A DNA stretch of 15,515 nt from an uncultured Pseudomonadota bacterium (GTDB taxonomy: Bacteria > Pseudomonadota > Gammaproteobacteria > Methylococcales > Methylomonadaceae), in NCBI GenBank assembly GCA_903902945.1, contig CAIUWU010000006.1, forward strand, positions 1 to 15,515. The letters run 5' to 3'. Positions 5,843 to 12,821 of the stretch are shown piece after piece. Each line of letters starts with the position of its first letter. The stretch's first letter is position 1. The notes under the pieces were generated by a model. The model was not told where the DNA came from, ran no database searches, and saw only the letters and a program-made list of their open reading frames with translations. The position numbers and the translations under genes are program-made.

Positions 5843-7531
5843 TCACTTTGGTGCCATTCGGTTTTCGTCGCGGATGATGCGGTCTTCGAGGCTTTGGGTA
5901 ATGGTCTGGTGCGGCAGTCTGGCCAGTGCTGCTTCGACCGTCTTGCGAAAACTGATCGGTTTACCCTTGTCGAGGCGGGGCGGGCTGGTTGTGCCGGCGG
6001 CCCGGGCAAACAGGCTGTAGCCATCGAGATAACCTTTTTCCCACAGAAAGCTGAGGCTGGCTACCCGGTAGGTTTTAGTCAGCACCAAGGGCCGGTAGTC
6101 GTGGTCGTGGCGGGTCTTGATGGCAATGTCAGCGGGATCGATGCTGTATTGATAACCTTCGTTGCTTGCCTGGGCGTGATAACGAAAGCGCAGTCCGGAA
6201 ACCTGCAGAAAACGGCCGTCACCGAGATGCGATTTAGAGACCGAGTTGCGGAGAATATCGACGATTTGCTGGCCGCTCAGTGCAAAGCTGACCAACTGAT
6301 TATCGTAATAAAAAATCCCTTCCAGATCGTACAGCGTCAGCGGGCCGGGGCGGATGTTGTCATTGAGGCGGATGCTGCCGCCGTTGATCAGGGCAATATC
6401 GGTCTGCATCCGTTGCCGTGCGCTATCGGCCAGGAAATTACCCAGCGCAGTTTCGCGACCGCGTACTGCCGGTTCCACACCTTCCAGCAGCTGTTCGGTA
6501 TACCCCACAATCTGATTCAGCTGCTGGCCGTGTTTGTCGAATTCGGCACTGAGCCGGGCTAATTGCTTACTGACTTCGGCGCTGACCAGCGGGTCTTTTT
6601 CGATGTGGTCGTTCAGTTCGATTTTCTGATGGTGGCTGGTAAGCGGCTGATCCGGGTTGAGACAGAGCCGGTGCAGAATGGCGCTTTGATTATCGGCATC
6701 GGCTTTGGTAATCCAGGTATTACCAATCTGCTGAGCAGTATAAAAATGTTCATGGCCGCCGATGATCAGATTAATCTCGGGGAACTCGCGGGCCAGCCAC
6801 TGATCTTGCGCCAGATCCTGATGGGTCAGGGCAATAATCACCTCAGCACCTTGCGCTTTCAATGTCGCTATCGCCTTGCTGACCAGTGCCCGGCGACTGT
6901 CGGGGTCGTAGTCAAAATGAATATAGGCCGGTTGCTGGCTGTCCAGGGTCAGACCGAACAAGCCCAGCCGGAGATTGCCGACGGGTTTGATCAGCACATC
7001 ATGCACATTCGACAGGCGTTTGGATAAGGGTTCAGCTTCACCGCTGTCACTGAACTGGTAACGGCTGTTGCTGGACAGCCAGGCAAAATCAGATTGCACG
7101 ATGCGGCGCAGCAGTAAACCAGGGTCGGGATGGTCGAATTCATGATTACCGAATCCCACCACCATATTGTTATCGAAGGCGGCGGCTTTGCCGTCGAGCA
7201 GATTCATGACCTGAATCATGGCATCGGCTTGGAGATATTTGCTCATCACTGACGGAAACAGAAAGTCGCCGGCATGCACTAGCAGTACAGGCTCGCCCTG
7301 CGCTTCGAGTTGTTTGCGTAGCTGACGCAGGCGCGCAAAACCGCCGATATGACCGTTTTCCAGGCCTTCGATTTTGTAGGAGTCGTTGACTTGCAATATC
7401 GCGGCTTGTGCGCCCCGGCAGTCAGCACCGGTTACCGGCTGCGTCTCGCTGGCCGGTAATGAGCTACAGCTGAGCAGCGTCAGTGCGGTCAGCCACAGTG
7501 GCGATGTCTGGATAATCAACGGCAGCTGCAT
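5843..7531 (-). CDS. Exported 5'-nucleotidase/UshA-family metallophosphoesterase
   Basis: 562 residues, the usual two-domain length. An N-terminal metallophosphoesterase domain (about 43-300) carries VNDSY (48-52), HAGDF (86-90, D89), GNHEFD (128-133), ALTHQD (H237) and GGHEH (H260, H262). The C-terminal 5_nucleotid_C domain (about 350-530) has GNFLAD (364-369), INGGSIR (382-388) and FLQVSGL (441-447). In UshA the first motif is D-x-H; here it is D50-S-Y52, matching the NDVYEI-type subfamily of COG0737, so the enzyme is probably still active. The N-terminus is hydrophobic with LLSC at 19-22 (a weak lipobox), but lacks the usual early lysine or arginine. Periplasmic phosphate or nucleoside release is expected; substrate unknown. 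It begins 23 bases after the ASCH gene, so the two are probably co-transcribed. Confidence 0.88.
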   Translation of the reverse strand: MQLPLIIQTSPLWLTALTLLSCSSLPASETQPVTGADCRGAQAAILQVNDSYKIEGLENGHIGGFARLRQLRKQLEAQGEPVLLVHAGDFLFPSVMSKYLQADAMIQVMNLLDGKAAAFDNNMVVGFGNHEFDHPDPGLLLRRIVQSDFAWLSSNSRYQFSDSGEAEPLSKRLSNVHDVLIKPVGNLRLGLFGLTLDSQQPAYIHFDYDPDSRRALVSKAIATLKAQGAEVIIALTHQDLAQDQWLAREFPEINLIIGGHEHFYTAQQIGNTWITKADADNQSAILHRLCLNPDQPLTSHHQKIELNDHIEKDPLVSAEVSKQLARLSAEFDKHGQQLNQIVGYTEQLLEGVEPAVRGRETALGNFLADSARQRMQTDIALINGGSIRLNDNIRPGPLTLYDLEGIFYYDNQLVSFALSGQQIVDILRNSVSKSHLGDGRFLQVSGLRFRYHAQASNEGYQYSIDPADIAIKTRHDHDYRPLVLTKTYRVASLSFLWEKGYLDGYSLFARAAGTTSPPRLDKGKPISFRKTVEAALARLPHQTITQSLEDRIIRDENRMAPK

Positions 7532-7554
7532 CGGCTTGCGCGGGTCAGCCGGAT

Positions 7555-7881
7555 TCAGCGTTTTTGGAAGCTATGCACCCAGACCAGGCCATCATCGTTC
7601 CAGGTCATGTTGTTGTGCATTTTTAAAATCAGATCCTGGTACAGCGCCAGGCTGGGATAGCCTTCGGCCTGTGCGTCGGCATCGCTCATGTCACCGATGC
7701 GCTGGCGTTCAACCTGAGTGACGATGAATTCCACCTGATTCAGCATAAAGGTTTCGCCCGGATAGGCATAAAGACCATCCCGGCGTTGCTGGGTTTTTTG
7801 ACCGTTCAGCGCGGCCTCAACCAGTTTCGGGTGGCGGATCAGGCGATCGATGCTGCAGGTTTTTTCGGGGTAATCGGCCAT
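7555..7881 (-). CDS. ASCH-domain protein
   Basis: 108 residues with the chosen start (MADYPEK). A longer reading would add 21 residues upstream, but GGAG at 7889-7892 lies 7 bases before this ATG and the extra residues look like untranslated sequence. The protein is a single ASCH domain, a PUA-like beta-barrel fold thought to bind RNA or modified nucleotides. Features include GQKTQQRRDGLYAYPGE at about 27-43 with its strongly basic QRR, the acidic DMSDADAQAEG segment at 64-74, and MTWNDDGLVWVHSF near the end. It lies between the ABC-like protein (87 bases upstream) and the nucleotidase (23 bases downstream). The molecular target is unknown; some ASCH relatives are RNases or nucleoside amidohydrolases. 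Confidence 0.8.
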   Translation of the reverse strand: MADYPEKTCSIDRLIRHPKLVEAALNGQKTQQRRDGLYAYPGETFMLNQVEFIVTQVERQRIGDMSDADAQAEGYPSLALYQDLILKMHNNMTWNDDGLVWVHSFQKR

Positions 7882-7888
7882 GCTTAAG

Positions 7889-7892
7889 CTCC
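7889..7892 (-). promoter_or_regulatory. Ribosome binding site deciding the ASCH start
   Basis: GGAG on the minus strand, 7 bases before the ATG at 7879-7881. It favours the 108-residue product over the longer frame. Confidence 0.6.
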
Positions 7893-7968
7893 GGTGGGTT
7901 AGGTCAATATTAAAATAGCCGCGTATTGTAGGGTAAGTTGGCAACTCAAGACCGGCTTAATCGAGGTT

Positions 7969-9663
7969 TTATGTCAGCTTGATCTCACGGCTGAACAGAG
8001 CCTGAATGCTTGGCTGATTGGTCAGGCCAATGACGCTTGATTTGGGCAGTTTCTGCTCAATCAGTCGCATAAAGCGCATTTGGGTGTCCGGGTCGAGTGA
8101 ATCAAACGGCTCTTGCATGAAAATCCATTGCGGTTTTTGCAATAACAGTCTGACCAGACCCAGACTTTGCTGCTGTTCACGCAGCAGGGTTTTTTCCCAG
8201 TCATCGCTTTGATCCAGCAACGGGATTAAATCTTTGACTCCGGCCAGCCGCAGATTTTCCTGTAGTTTACGGTCCGAAAACTGATCACCGTGCAGCGGGT
8301 AGCAAATCGCATGGCGCAAACTGCCGGTGGGCAGATAAGGGCGTGGCGGCATAAAAAACAGGGTCTGACCGGCAGGTAACAAAATGCGGCCTTTACCCCA
8401 GGGCCAGAGACCGGCGATGGCCTTGAATAGCTTGATACAGTGGGAAGGGTTGCCGGTCAGCAGTATTCGTTCTCCCTGTTGTATCTGCTGGTTAAGCGCT
8501 TTGACACACAATGCGCCATCCAGTCGGGTGATACAGAGCTGGTCAAACTGTAACACTGGCTCCGGATGGTGAGTCAGTAAAATCCGTGCTGAACCGGGTC
8601 TGACGATTTCTTGCTCCAGATCGACCAGCGCCTGGCTGAGGCCTAGCACCCGCTCGACCGAAGCCTGCCATTCTGCGACTTTGCCCATATTGTCTACCGG
8701 CCAGGAAAGCGCCGAAACCATTTGCTGAAAGGCCTGCGCCGATTGCATCAACGTGCCCAGGGTAATTGAGCCCAGGATATAGCGCGGTGCCGCGACCAGA
8801 ATGGGAAACGCCATTGATAACACCGAATAACCGGAACTAAACATGATGATTCGGCTCCAGGCTCGGGTTTGCTGCTGCCAGGCGCTGGCAATCTGGTCAA
8901 ACAAAGCGCGGAAATGCGGGGTTTCATGCTCTTCCCCTCTGATCAGCGCGATAGACTGAGAGTTTTCGCTGGCTTTTACCAGGGCAAACCTGAAATTGGC
9001 TTCCATGGTTTGCCGGTGATCGGTAGCTAGTGTTAGTGGCCGGCCCATCCATAGCGCCAGCGAGGAGGCGGTTGCAGCGTAAGCCAGCGCGATCAGTACC
9101 AGATGCCCCGGGATGCCAATCGCCAACAGGCCTAGATCCAAGGTGACGGTACCGGATAGTGTCCAGAGAATGTCCACAAAACTGATCAGCAAGATCAGCG
9201 AATAAAACAGTGAATGCAGCAGATCAATCGCATATTCGGTGGCGATCCTGATGTCTTCCGCGATTCTGCCGTCGGGGTTGTCATGTTCACCTGGCATATG
9301 GGTAACCAGATAATGACGGCCTGCAAACATCCACTGGCTGATCAGCTGATCGCTGAGCCAGCCGCGCCAGTTGAGTTGCAGACGGCGTTTGATTTGTAGA
9401 TGTGCGGTGGTGATGACGATATTAAAAGCAAAAATCAGCACTATCAGCCCGGTCTGGGTTAGCAAACGCGACATCGAACGCTGTTCCAGGCTGTCGAATA
9501 AATCAGCACTCCAGACCGTTATCGTCACCGAAATAGCGATCTGACCTAAAGTCAGTACGATCAGCGCTAGCAATAAGGCCAAGTTTTCCAGGCGCTTGCC
9601 GGAAAACCAGAACGGCCCGGCCAGTTGCAAAAAGGCGATAAAAAATTTGCCGGTTTTTTTCAT
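7969..9663 (-). CDS. YddA/SbmA-type ABC membrane protein with degenerate ATPase domain
   Basis: 564 residues from the ATG at 9661-9663, chosen because AGGAG lies 6 bases upstream; a longer frame reaches 9702. The N-terminal membrane domain belongs to the SbmA_BacA/ABC_membrane_2 group, with hydrophobic helices at about 28-47, 69-87, 152-170, 177-199 and 271-293. It keeps family-typical blocks such as WMGRPL, the FRFALVKASENS segment, SSGYSVLS and FPILVAAPRYILG. The C-terminal part aligns end to end with a nucleotide-binding domain, but key residues are replaced. Walker A GxxGxGKST is GNPSHCIK (404-411); the Q-loop glutamine is P440; the signature SGGE-type motif reads LREQ (about 494-497); the Walker B aspartate is Q517 (E518 is kept); the H-loop histidine is N549. 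It probably cannot hydrolyse ATP. The frame is intact, so it is not an obvious pseudogene. Related SbmA works without an ATPase domain, driven by protons. Confidence 0.85.
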   Translation of the reverse strand: MKKTGKFFIAFLQLAGPFWFSGKRLENLALLLALIVLTLGQIAISVTITVWSADLFDSLEQRSMSRLLTQTGLIVLIFAFNIVITTAHLQIKRRLQLNWRGWLSDQLISQWMFAGRHYLVTHMPGEHDNPDGRIAEDIRIATEYAIDLLHSLFYSLILLISFVDILWTLSGTVTLDLGLLAIGIPGHLVLIALAYAATASSLALWMGRPLTLATDHRQTMEANFRFALVKASENSQSIALIRGEEHETPHFRALFDQIASAWQQQTRAWSRIIMFSSGYSVLSMAFPILVAAPRYILGSITLGTLMQSAQAFQQMVSALSWPVDNMGKVAEWQASVERVLGLSQALVDLEQEIVRPGSARILLTHHPEPVLQFDQLCITRLDGALCVKALNQQIQQGERILLTGNPSHCIKLFKAIAGLWPWGKGRILLPAGQTLFFMPPRPYLPTGSLRHAICYPLHGDQFSDRKLQENLRLAGVKDLIPLLDQSDDWEKTLLREQQQSLGLVRLLLQKPQWIFMQEPFDSLDPDTQMRFMRLIEQKLPKSSVIGLTNQPSIQALFSREIKLT

Positions 9664-9669
9664 AGCAAA

Positions 9670-9674
9670 CTCCT
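9670..9674 (-). promoter_or_regulatory. Ribosome binding site deciding the ABC-protein start
   Basis: AGGAG on the minus strand, 6 bases before the ATG at 9661-9663. It supports the 564-residue product, whose N-terminus begins MKKTGKF. Confidence 0.65.
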
Positions 9675-9734
9675 GCTGAGTGTCGACCGCTCTGGTTAGC
9701 ACTAAGCTGACAAATTATTGAAGGTTGAGCCGGT

Positions 9735-10100
9735 TTAGAGGCTATTTTTGATGGGCCTGCCATCGGTTAGTGCATACCAACCTATCGTAATCCGATAGAC
9801 CATCCAGATGACAGTGACCAGCAGCACAAAAAAACCCAGACCGGTGCTAAAAGTGAGGCCGGCAACCGCAAAACCGGCCAACACCACCCAGGCCGTTTTG
9901 ATTTGCCAGTCGAAATGCGATTTCAGCCAAGTATCCTGGGCCAGATCACGATTGATGAAATTCAGCGCCACGCCGACCAGCAACGGCAGACCGGCCAGCA
10001 TGAAAGTTAATAGCTGACACAGATAAACCGTGGACACGACGCGTTTCAATGTTTGTAATTGTTGTTCTGAAGTTTGATGGTTACGGTTGCTGCCAGTCAT
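9735..10100 (-). CDS. Small DUF4870-like inner-membrane protein
   Basis: 121 residues. A short polar N-terminus (1-23) is followed by hydrophobic helices at about 24-48, 68-84 and 86-104. The linker NRDLAQDTWLKSHFDWQIKT (50-69) and the tail YRITIGWYALTDGRP (102-116) match the general pattern of the DUF4870/Tic20-like membrane proteins, whose function is unknown. The start is secure: GAGAGGTGA lies just upstream of the ATG at 10098-10100. It is the first gene of the minus-strand run and lies 71 bases before the ABC-type protein, so shared transcription is plausible. The 197-base divergent region to its right probably holds its promoter. Confidence 0.75.
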   Translation of the reverse strand: MTGSNRNHQTSEQQLQTLKRVVSTVYLCQLLTFMLAGLPLLVGVALNFINRDLAQDTWLKSHFDWQIKTAWVVLAGFAVAGLTFSTGLGFFVLLVTVIWMVYRITIGWYALTDGRPIKNSL

Positions 10101-10226
10101 AAATCACCTCTCACAATTTATTGATCAAAATTGGTTGGTTAATTCAGGCACTATAGAGAGATTGTTATCAGGTAATAAATAATATTTTCATTTAAATATG
10201 TATTGTCTTAAATACGACGGATTAAT

Positions 10227-10256
10227 TTGGACTGTTATTAAACATGGGCAGATACT
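10227..10256 (+). promoter_or_regulatory. Candidate promoter for the host-attachment-like gene
   Basis: TTGGAC (10227-10232) and GATACT (10251-10256) are separated by 18 bases in the A+T-rich divergent region, about 40 bases upstream of the start codon. The match to sigma70 boxes is moderate. Confidence 0.3.
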
Positions 10257-10297
10257 GCCGGCCTTGAATAGGTTTAATTTGGCTATTGAGGTGAATT

Positions 10298-10726
10298 ATG
10301 CAAGCAACCTGGATTATCGTCGCAGACAGCAGTTCAGCACGTTTCTTTTCAACCGCTGATCCACAATTGCCGCTGGATGAATTTGATGCTTTGATTCATG
10401 CAGAAGGCAGAATAGCCGAGCATGATGCCTTGTGTGACCGGCAGGGTGGCATTGCCGGGGGGCATGGCGAAGGCGATCATGCTTTTGAAGCGCGAACCGA
10501 TTTTAAACACCATGAGGCGCAAGTGTTTGCTAGGCAGATTGGCGACAGGCTGGAACAAGGGCGGGTTAATCATAGCTATCAGCAGCTGATATTAGTAGCG
10601 CCGCCAGCGTTTTTAGGTGTGCTGCGCCAGACCCTGAATGATCAGGTACTGAAAATGCTGTCAGCGAGTCTGGATAAACATTTGGTGGATCAGACTGAAG
10701 CGGTAATTCGGCAGCATATTTTCTAA
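10298..10726 (+). CDS. Host-attachment-like protein (Host_attach/baeRF-related family)
   Basis: 142 residues. The N-terminus MQATWIIVADSSSARFF is the hallmark first strand and helix of the family called 'protein required for attachment to host cells' (Host_attach). The middle is rich in acidic and histidine residues with a GGHGEGDHAFEARTDFKHHEA segment (about 51-71). The C-terminal half (about 72-142) has helix-strand alternation with the LILVAPPAFLGVLR block. No signal peptide or membrane segment is present, so it is cytoplasmic. The family resembles the middle domain of archaeal/eukaryotic release factor eRF1 (bacterial baeRF proteins), and a ribosome-linked role is as plausible as attachment. 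GAGGTG at 10288-10293 supports the start. It converges with maeA. Confidence 0.78.
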   Translation: MQATWIIVADSSSARFFSTADPQLPLDEFDALIHAEGRIAEHDALCDRQGGIAGGHGEGDHAFEARTDFKHHEAQVFARQIGDRLEQGRVNHSYQQLILVAPPAFLGVLRQTLNDQVLKMLSASLDKHLVDQTEAVIRQHIF

Positions 10727-10728
10727 TT

Positions 10729-10744
10729 AAGCGACGCTTGTTTT
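10729..10744. terminator. Weak hairpin with T-rich tail between convergent genes
   Basis: AAGC (10729-10732) and GCTT (10736-10739) form a very short stem followed by TTGTTTTG, just after the host-attachment-like stop codon. The stem is short for an intrinsic terminator, but the position fits. Confidence 0.22.
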
Positions 10745-10764
10745 GTGGGCTGATCCACCGGTAT

Positions 10765-12498
10765 TTATTCAGCAATCTCTTCAATATATTTGCAGGGTAA
10801 ATATTCGGCACGCCATAAATTGGCTTCGACATATTTCATCAAATTGATGTTTTTCAGGTCGGTGCGTCCGGCAGAACCTTCGCCCAGCGCTTTTGCCAAG
10901 ACTCGCGTGGCAACGTAGGTACTGACTTTTCTCAGGTCCTGAATCGGCGGATAAATATCGTCGTCTGCGGCGTTGGCTTTGATGTAGTCGGCCAGCGCAT
11001 AGGCGGATTCCAGCACCATGCCGTCACTGATGCGGTGACATTCGCCAATCACCGCCGCCAGTCCCAGTCCCGGAAAAATAAAGGCATTATTCCCTTGCCG
11101 TATCGGATAAGTTTTGCCGTTATGTATCACATCGGGAAACGGGCTGCCGGTAGCGATGATGGCTTTGCCGTCGGTCCAGCGGATCAGGTCGGCGGGGTCG
11201 GCTTCGCAATGGGTGTTGGGATTGGACAGCGGGAACAAAATCGGCTGTGGGTGCTGGCTGGCGATGGTTTCGATCACGGTCTGACTAAACAGGCCGGCAC
11301 AGCCAGACAAACCGATCAGCACATTGGGTTGCAGATGAGTAACCGCTTCCAGTAAATCAGGGCTGTTACCCTTGATCGGCCATGAGGCAAACAGCGCCGG
11401 GGACTGGGCAAACGGTTGCTTATAGTGTTCCAGTGCCTCCTCTTCGAGGATCAGGCCATTGATATCGATGACAAACAGCCGTTGTTTGATTTGCTGATCA
11501 GTCAGGCCGGCGTTTAACAGGCCCAGCCGGATAATGCTGGCGACACCAATGCCGCCGGCACCAGCGCCGGTGATGATGATTTTCTGATCGGCCAGCTGTT
11601 CGCCCTTACGCTGGCAGGCTGCCAGCAGGCCGGCTAACACCATGGCACCGGTGCCTTGAATGTCGTCATTGAAGCAGGGTAGCTGATTCTGATAGCGTGA
11701 CAGCACATCGAAAGCCACGTCCTTGGTAAAGTCTTCCCATTGAATAATCGCCTTGGGCCAGACTTTTCTGACTGCGCTGACAAATTGATCTACCAGCGCA
11801 AAATATTCTTCCCGTTCCAGCCGGCGCTGGCGAATTCCCAGATAATGCGGGTCGTCGAGTAATTCTTCGCGGTTGGTGCCGACATCCAGATTGATCGGCA
11901 GACTCTGGAACGGGCTTAAACCACCGCCGACGGTATACAACGACAGCTTGCCGATACAGATCGATAGCCCGCCCATGCCCTGATCGCCGATGCCGAGAAT
12001 CGCCGAAGCATCGGTAACCACGATCATGCGGACATCGATCAGAGGGTATTTCTGCATGATGGTTTCGGCCCGCGCTATGTTTTGTGGCGAAAGGGTCAGG
12101 CCGCGGGCGGTGCGATACAGCGAGCTGAATTGCTGTACCGCCAGACCGATGGTCGGTGTGTAAACGATAGGAATCATTTCTTCCAGATGTTTTTCCAGCA
12201 AGGCATAGAACAGCACTGCCGAGCGATCCTGAATTGCCCGTAGAAACTGATACTTGGAAATGGCGTCCACCTGTTTTTTGTAACTGGTATAGAGTCTGTC
12301 GACCTGTTCTTCGAGCGTGGTGACCAGCGGTGGTAATAAGCCATCCAGATCGAGTTCGATCCGTTCTTGCAGCGTAAACGCGGTGCCTTTGTTGGCGGCC
12401 GGAAATCTCAGCAGCGTCATGCCTTTAATGGATACTGCCATATAGCGCTGTCCTTGTGCATCGACGCGGTAGTCGAAATAGTTGCTTAATTTTGCCAT
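10765..12498 (-). CDS. maeA: NAD-dependent malic enzyme
   Basis: 577 residues (E. coli MaeA about 565). Catalyses oxidative decarboxylation of malate to pyruvate and CO2 in the cytoplasm. Visible in order: MIPIVYTPTIGLA (108-120) with the active-site tyrosine Y113, the DASAILGIGDQGMGG block (163-177), IGKLSLYT with the catalytic lysine K184, the QWEDF metal ligand region (E255, D256), FNDDIQGT with D278 and D279, and the Rossmann motif GAGAGG (311-316) for the dinucleotide. The C-terminal FPLSNPNTHCEA and the GNNAFIFPGLG block are family-typical. The long form with an N-terminal extension and no phosphotransacetylase domain points to the MaeA class, not MaeB. The ATG at 12496-12498 has only a weak AGG before it. 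Single gene by arrangement, convergent with the host-attachment-like gene. Confidence 0.95.
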   Translation of the reverse strand: MAKLSNYFDYRVDAQGQRYMAVSIKGMTLLRFPAANKGTAFTLQERIELDLDGLLPPLVTTLEEQVDRLYTSYKKQVDAISKYQFLRAIQDRSAVLFYALLEKHLEEMIPIVYTPTIGLAVQQFSSLYRTARGLTLSPQNIARAETIMQKYPLIDVRMIVVTDASAILGIGDQGMGGLSICIGKLSLYTVGGGLSPFQSLPINLDVGTNREELLDDPHYLGIRQRRLEREEYFALVDQFVSAVRKVWPKAIIQWEDFTKDVAFDVLSRYQNQLPCFNDDIQGTGAMVLAGLLAACQRKGEQLADQKIIITGAGAGGIGVASIIRLGLLNAGLTDQQIKQRLFVIDINGLILEEEALEHYKQPFAQSPALFASWPIKGNSPDLLEAVTHLQPNVLIGLSGCAGLFSQTVIETIASQHPQPILFPLSNPNTHCEADPADLIRWTDGKAIIATGSPFPDVIHNGKTYPIRQGNNAFIFPGLGLAAVIGECHRISDGMVLESAYALADYIKANAADDDIYPPIQDLRKVSTYVATRVLAKALGEGSAGRTDLKNINLMKYVEANLWRAEYLPCKYIEEIAE

Positions 12499-12821
12499 GG
12501 TGCCTGGGGATGGAATTGAGCGATCAAATTTTGTTTTTAGAAGTAAAGCAATATTGGTGCCACAGGAAATTGGCTGCTGAAGCGGTTAATCAGCGGCTTT
12601 TCATTAATAGTGGTGGTCAGTTTGCACCATTTTCTGGCGCTAACGCCGGTGATGCGTCGATTCAGTGCGGTGATCAGCGGCGGTCATCAATTGCCTGACA
12701 GCGGGCTGAATCACGGCAATCAGGGGTTAATGATAGCCTTACTGTTGCGGTGGGTACTAATCTTTTAGCTGTGGCCTGGATTTTGCTTGCCTGATCGCAA
12801 CAGACCGATAAGGAGCCCATA
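12499..12821. other. Divergent intergenic region between maeA and the HPPD-like gene
   Basis: 323 bases holding the promoters of both flanking genes, though no sigma70 pair stands out clearly. A 7-bp inverted repeat, GATTCAG (12659-12665) with CTGAATC (12706-12712), encloses 40 bases rich in short TGATCA/ATCAGC-like motifs. I recognise no riboswitch and no convincing coding frame. An AAGGAG at 12810-12815 belongs to the downstream gene. Confidence 0.4.

Noticed and set aside
5843..7531. Inactive nucleotidase because of the H-to-Y change
   Set aside because: The tyrosine occurs in a known branch of the family and all other metal ligands are present.
7969..9663. Plain pseudogene or sequencing error in the ABC protein
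   Set aside because: The frame is open throughout, the start has a good ribosome binding site, and five separate motifs are changed while the spacer sequences between them are conserved.
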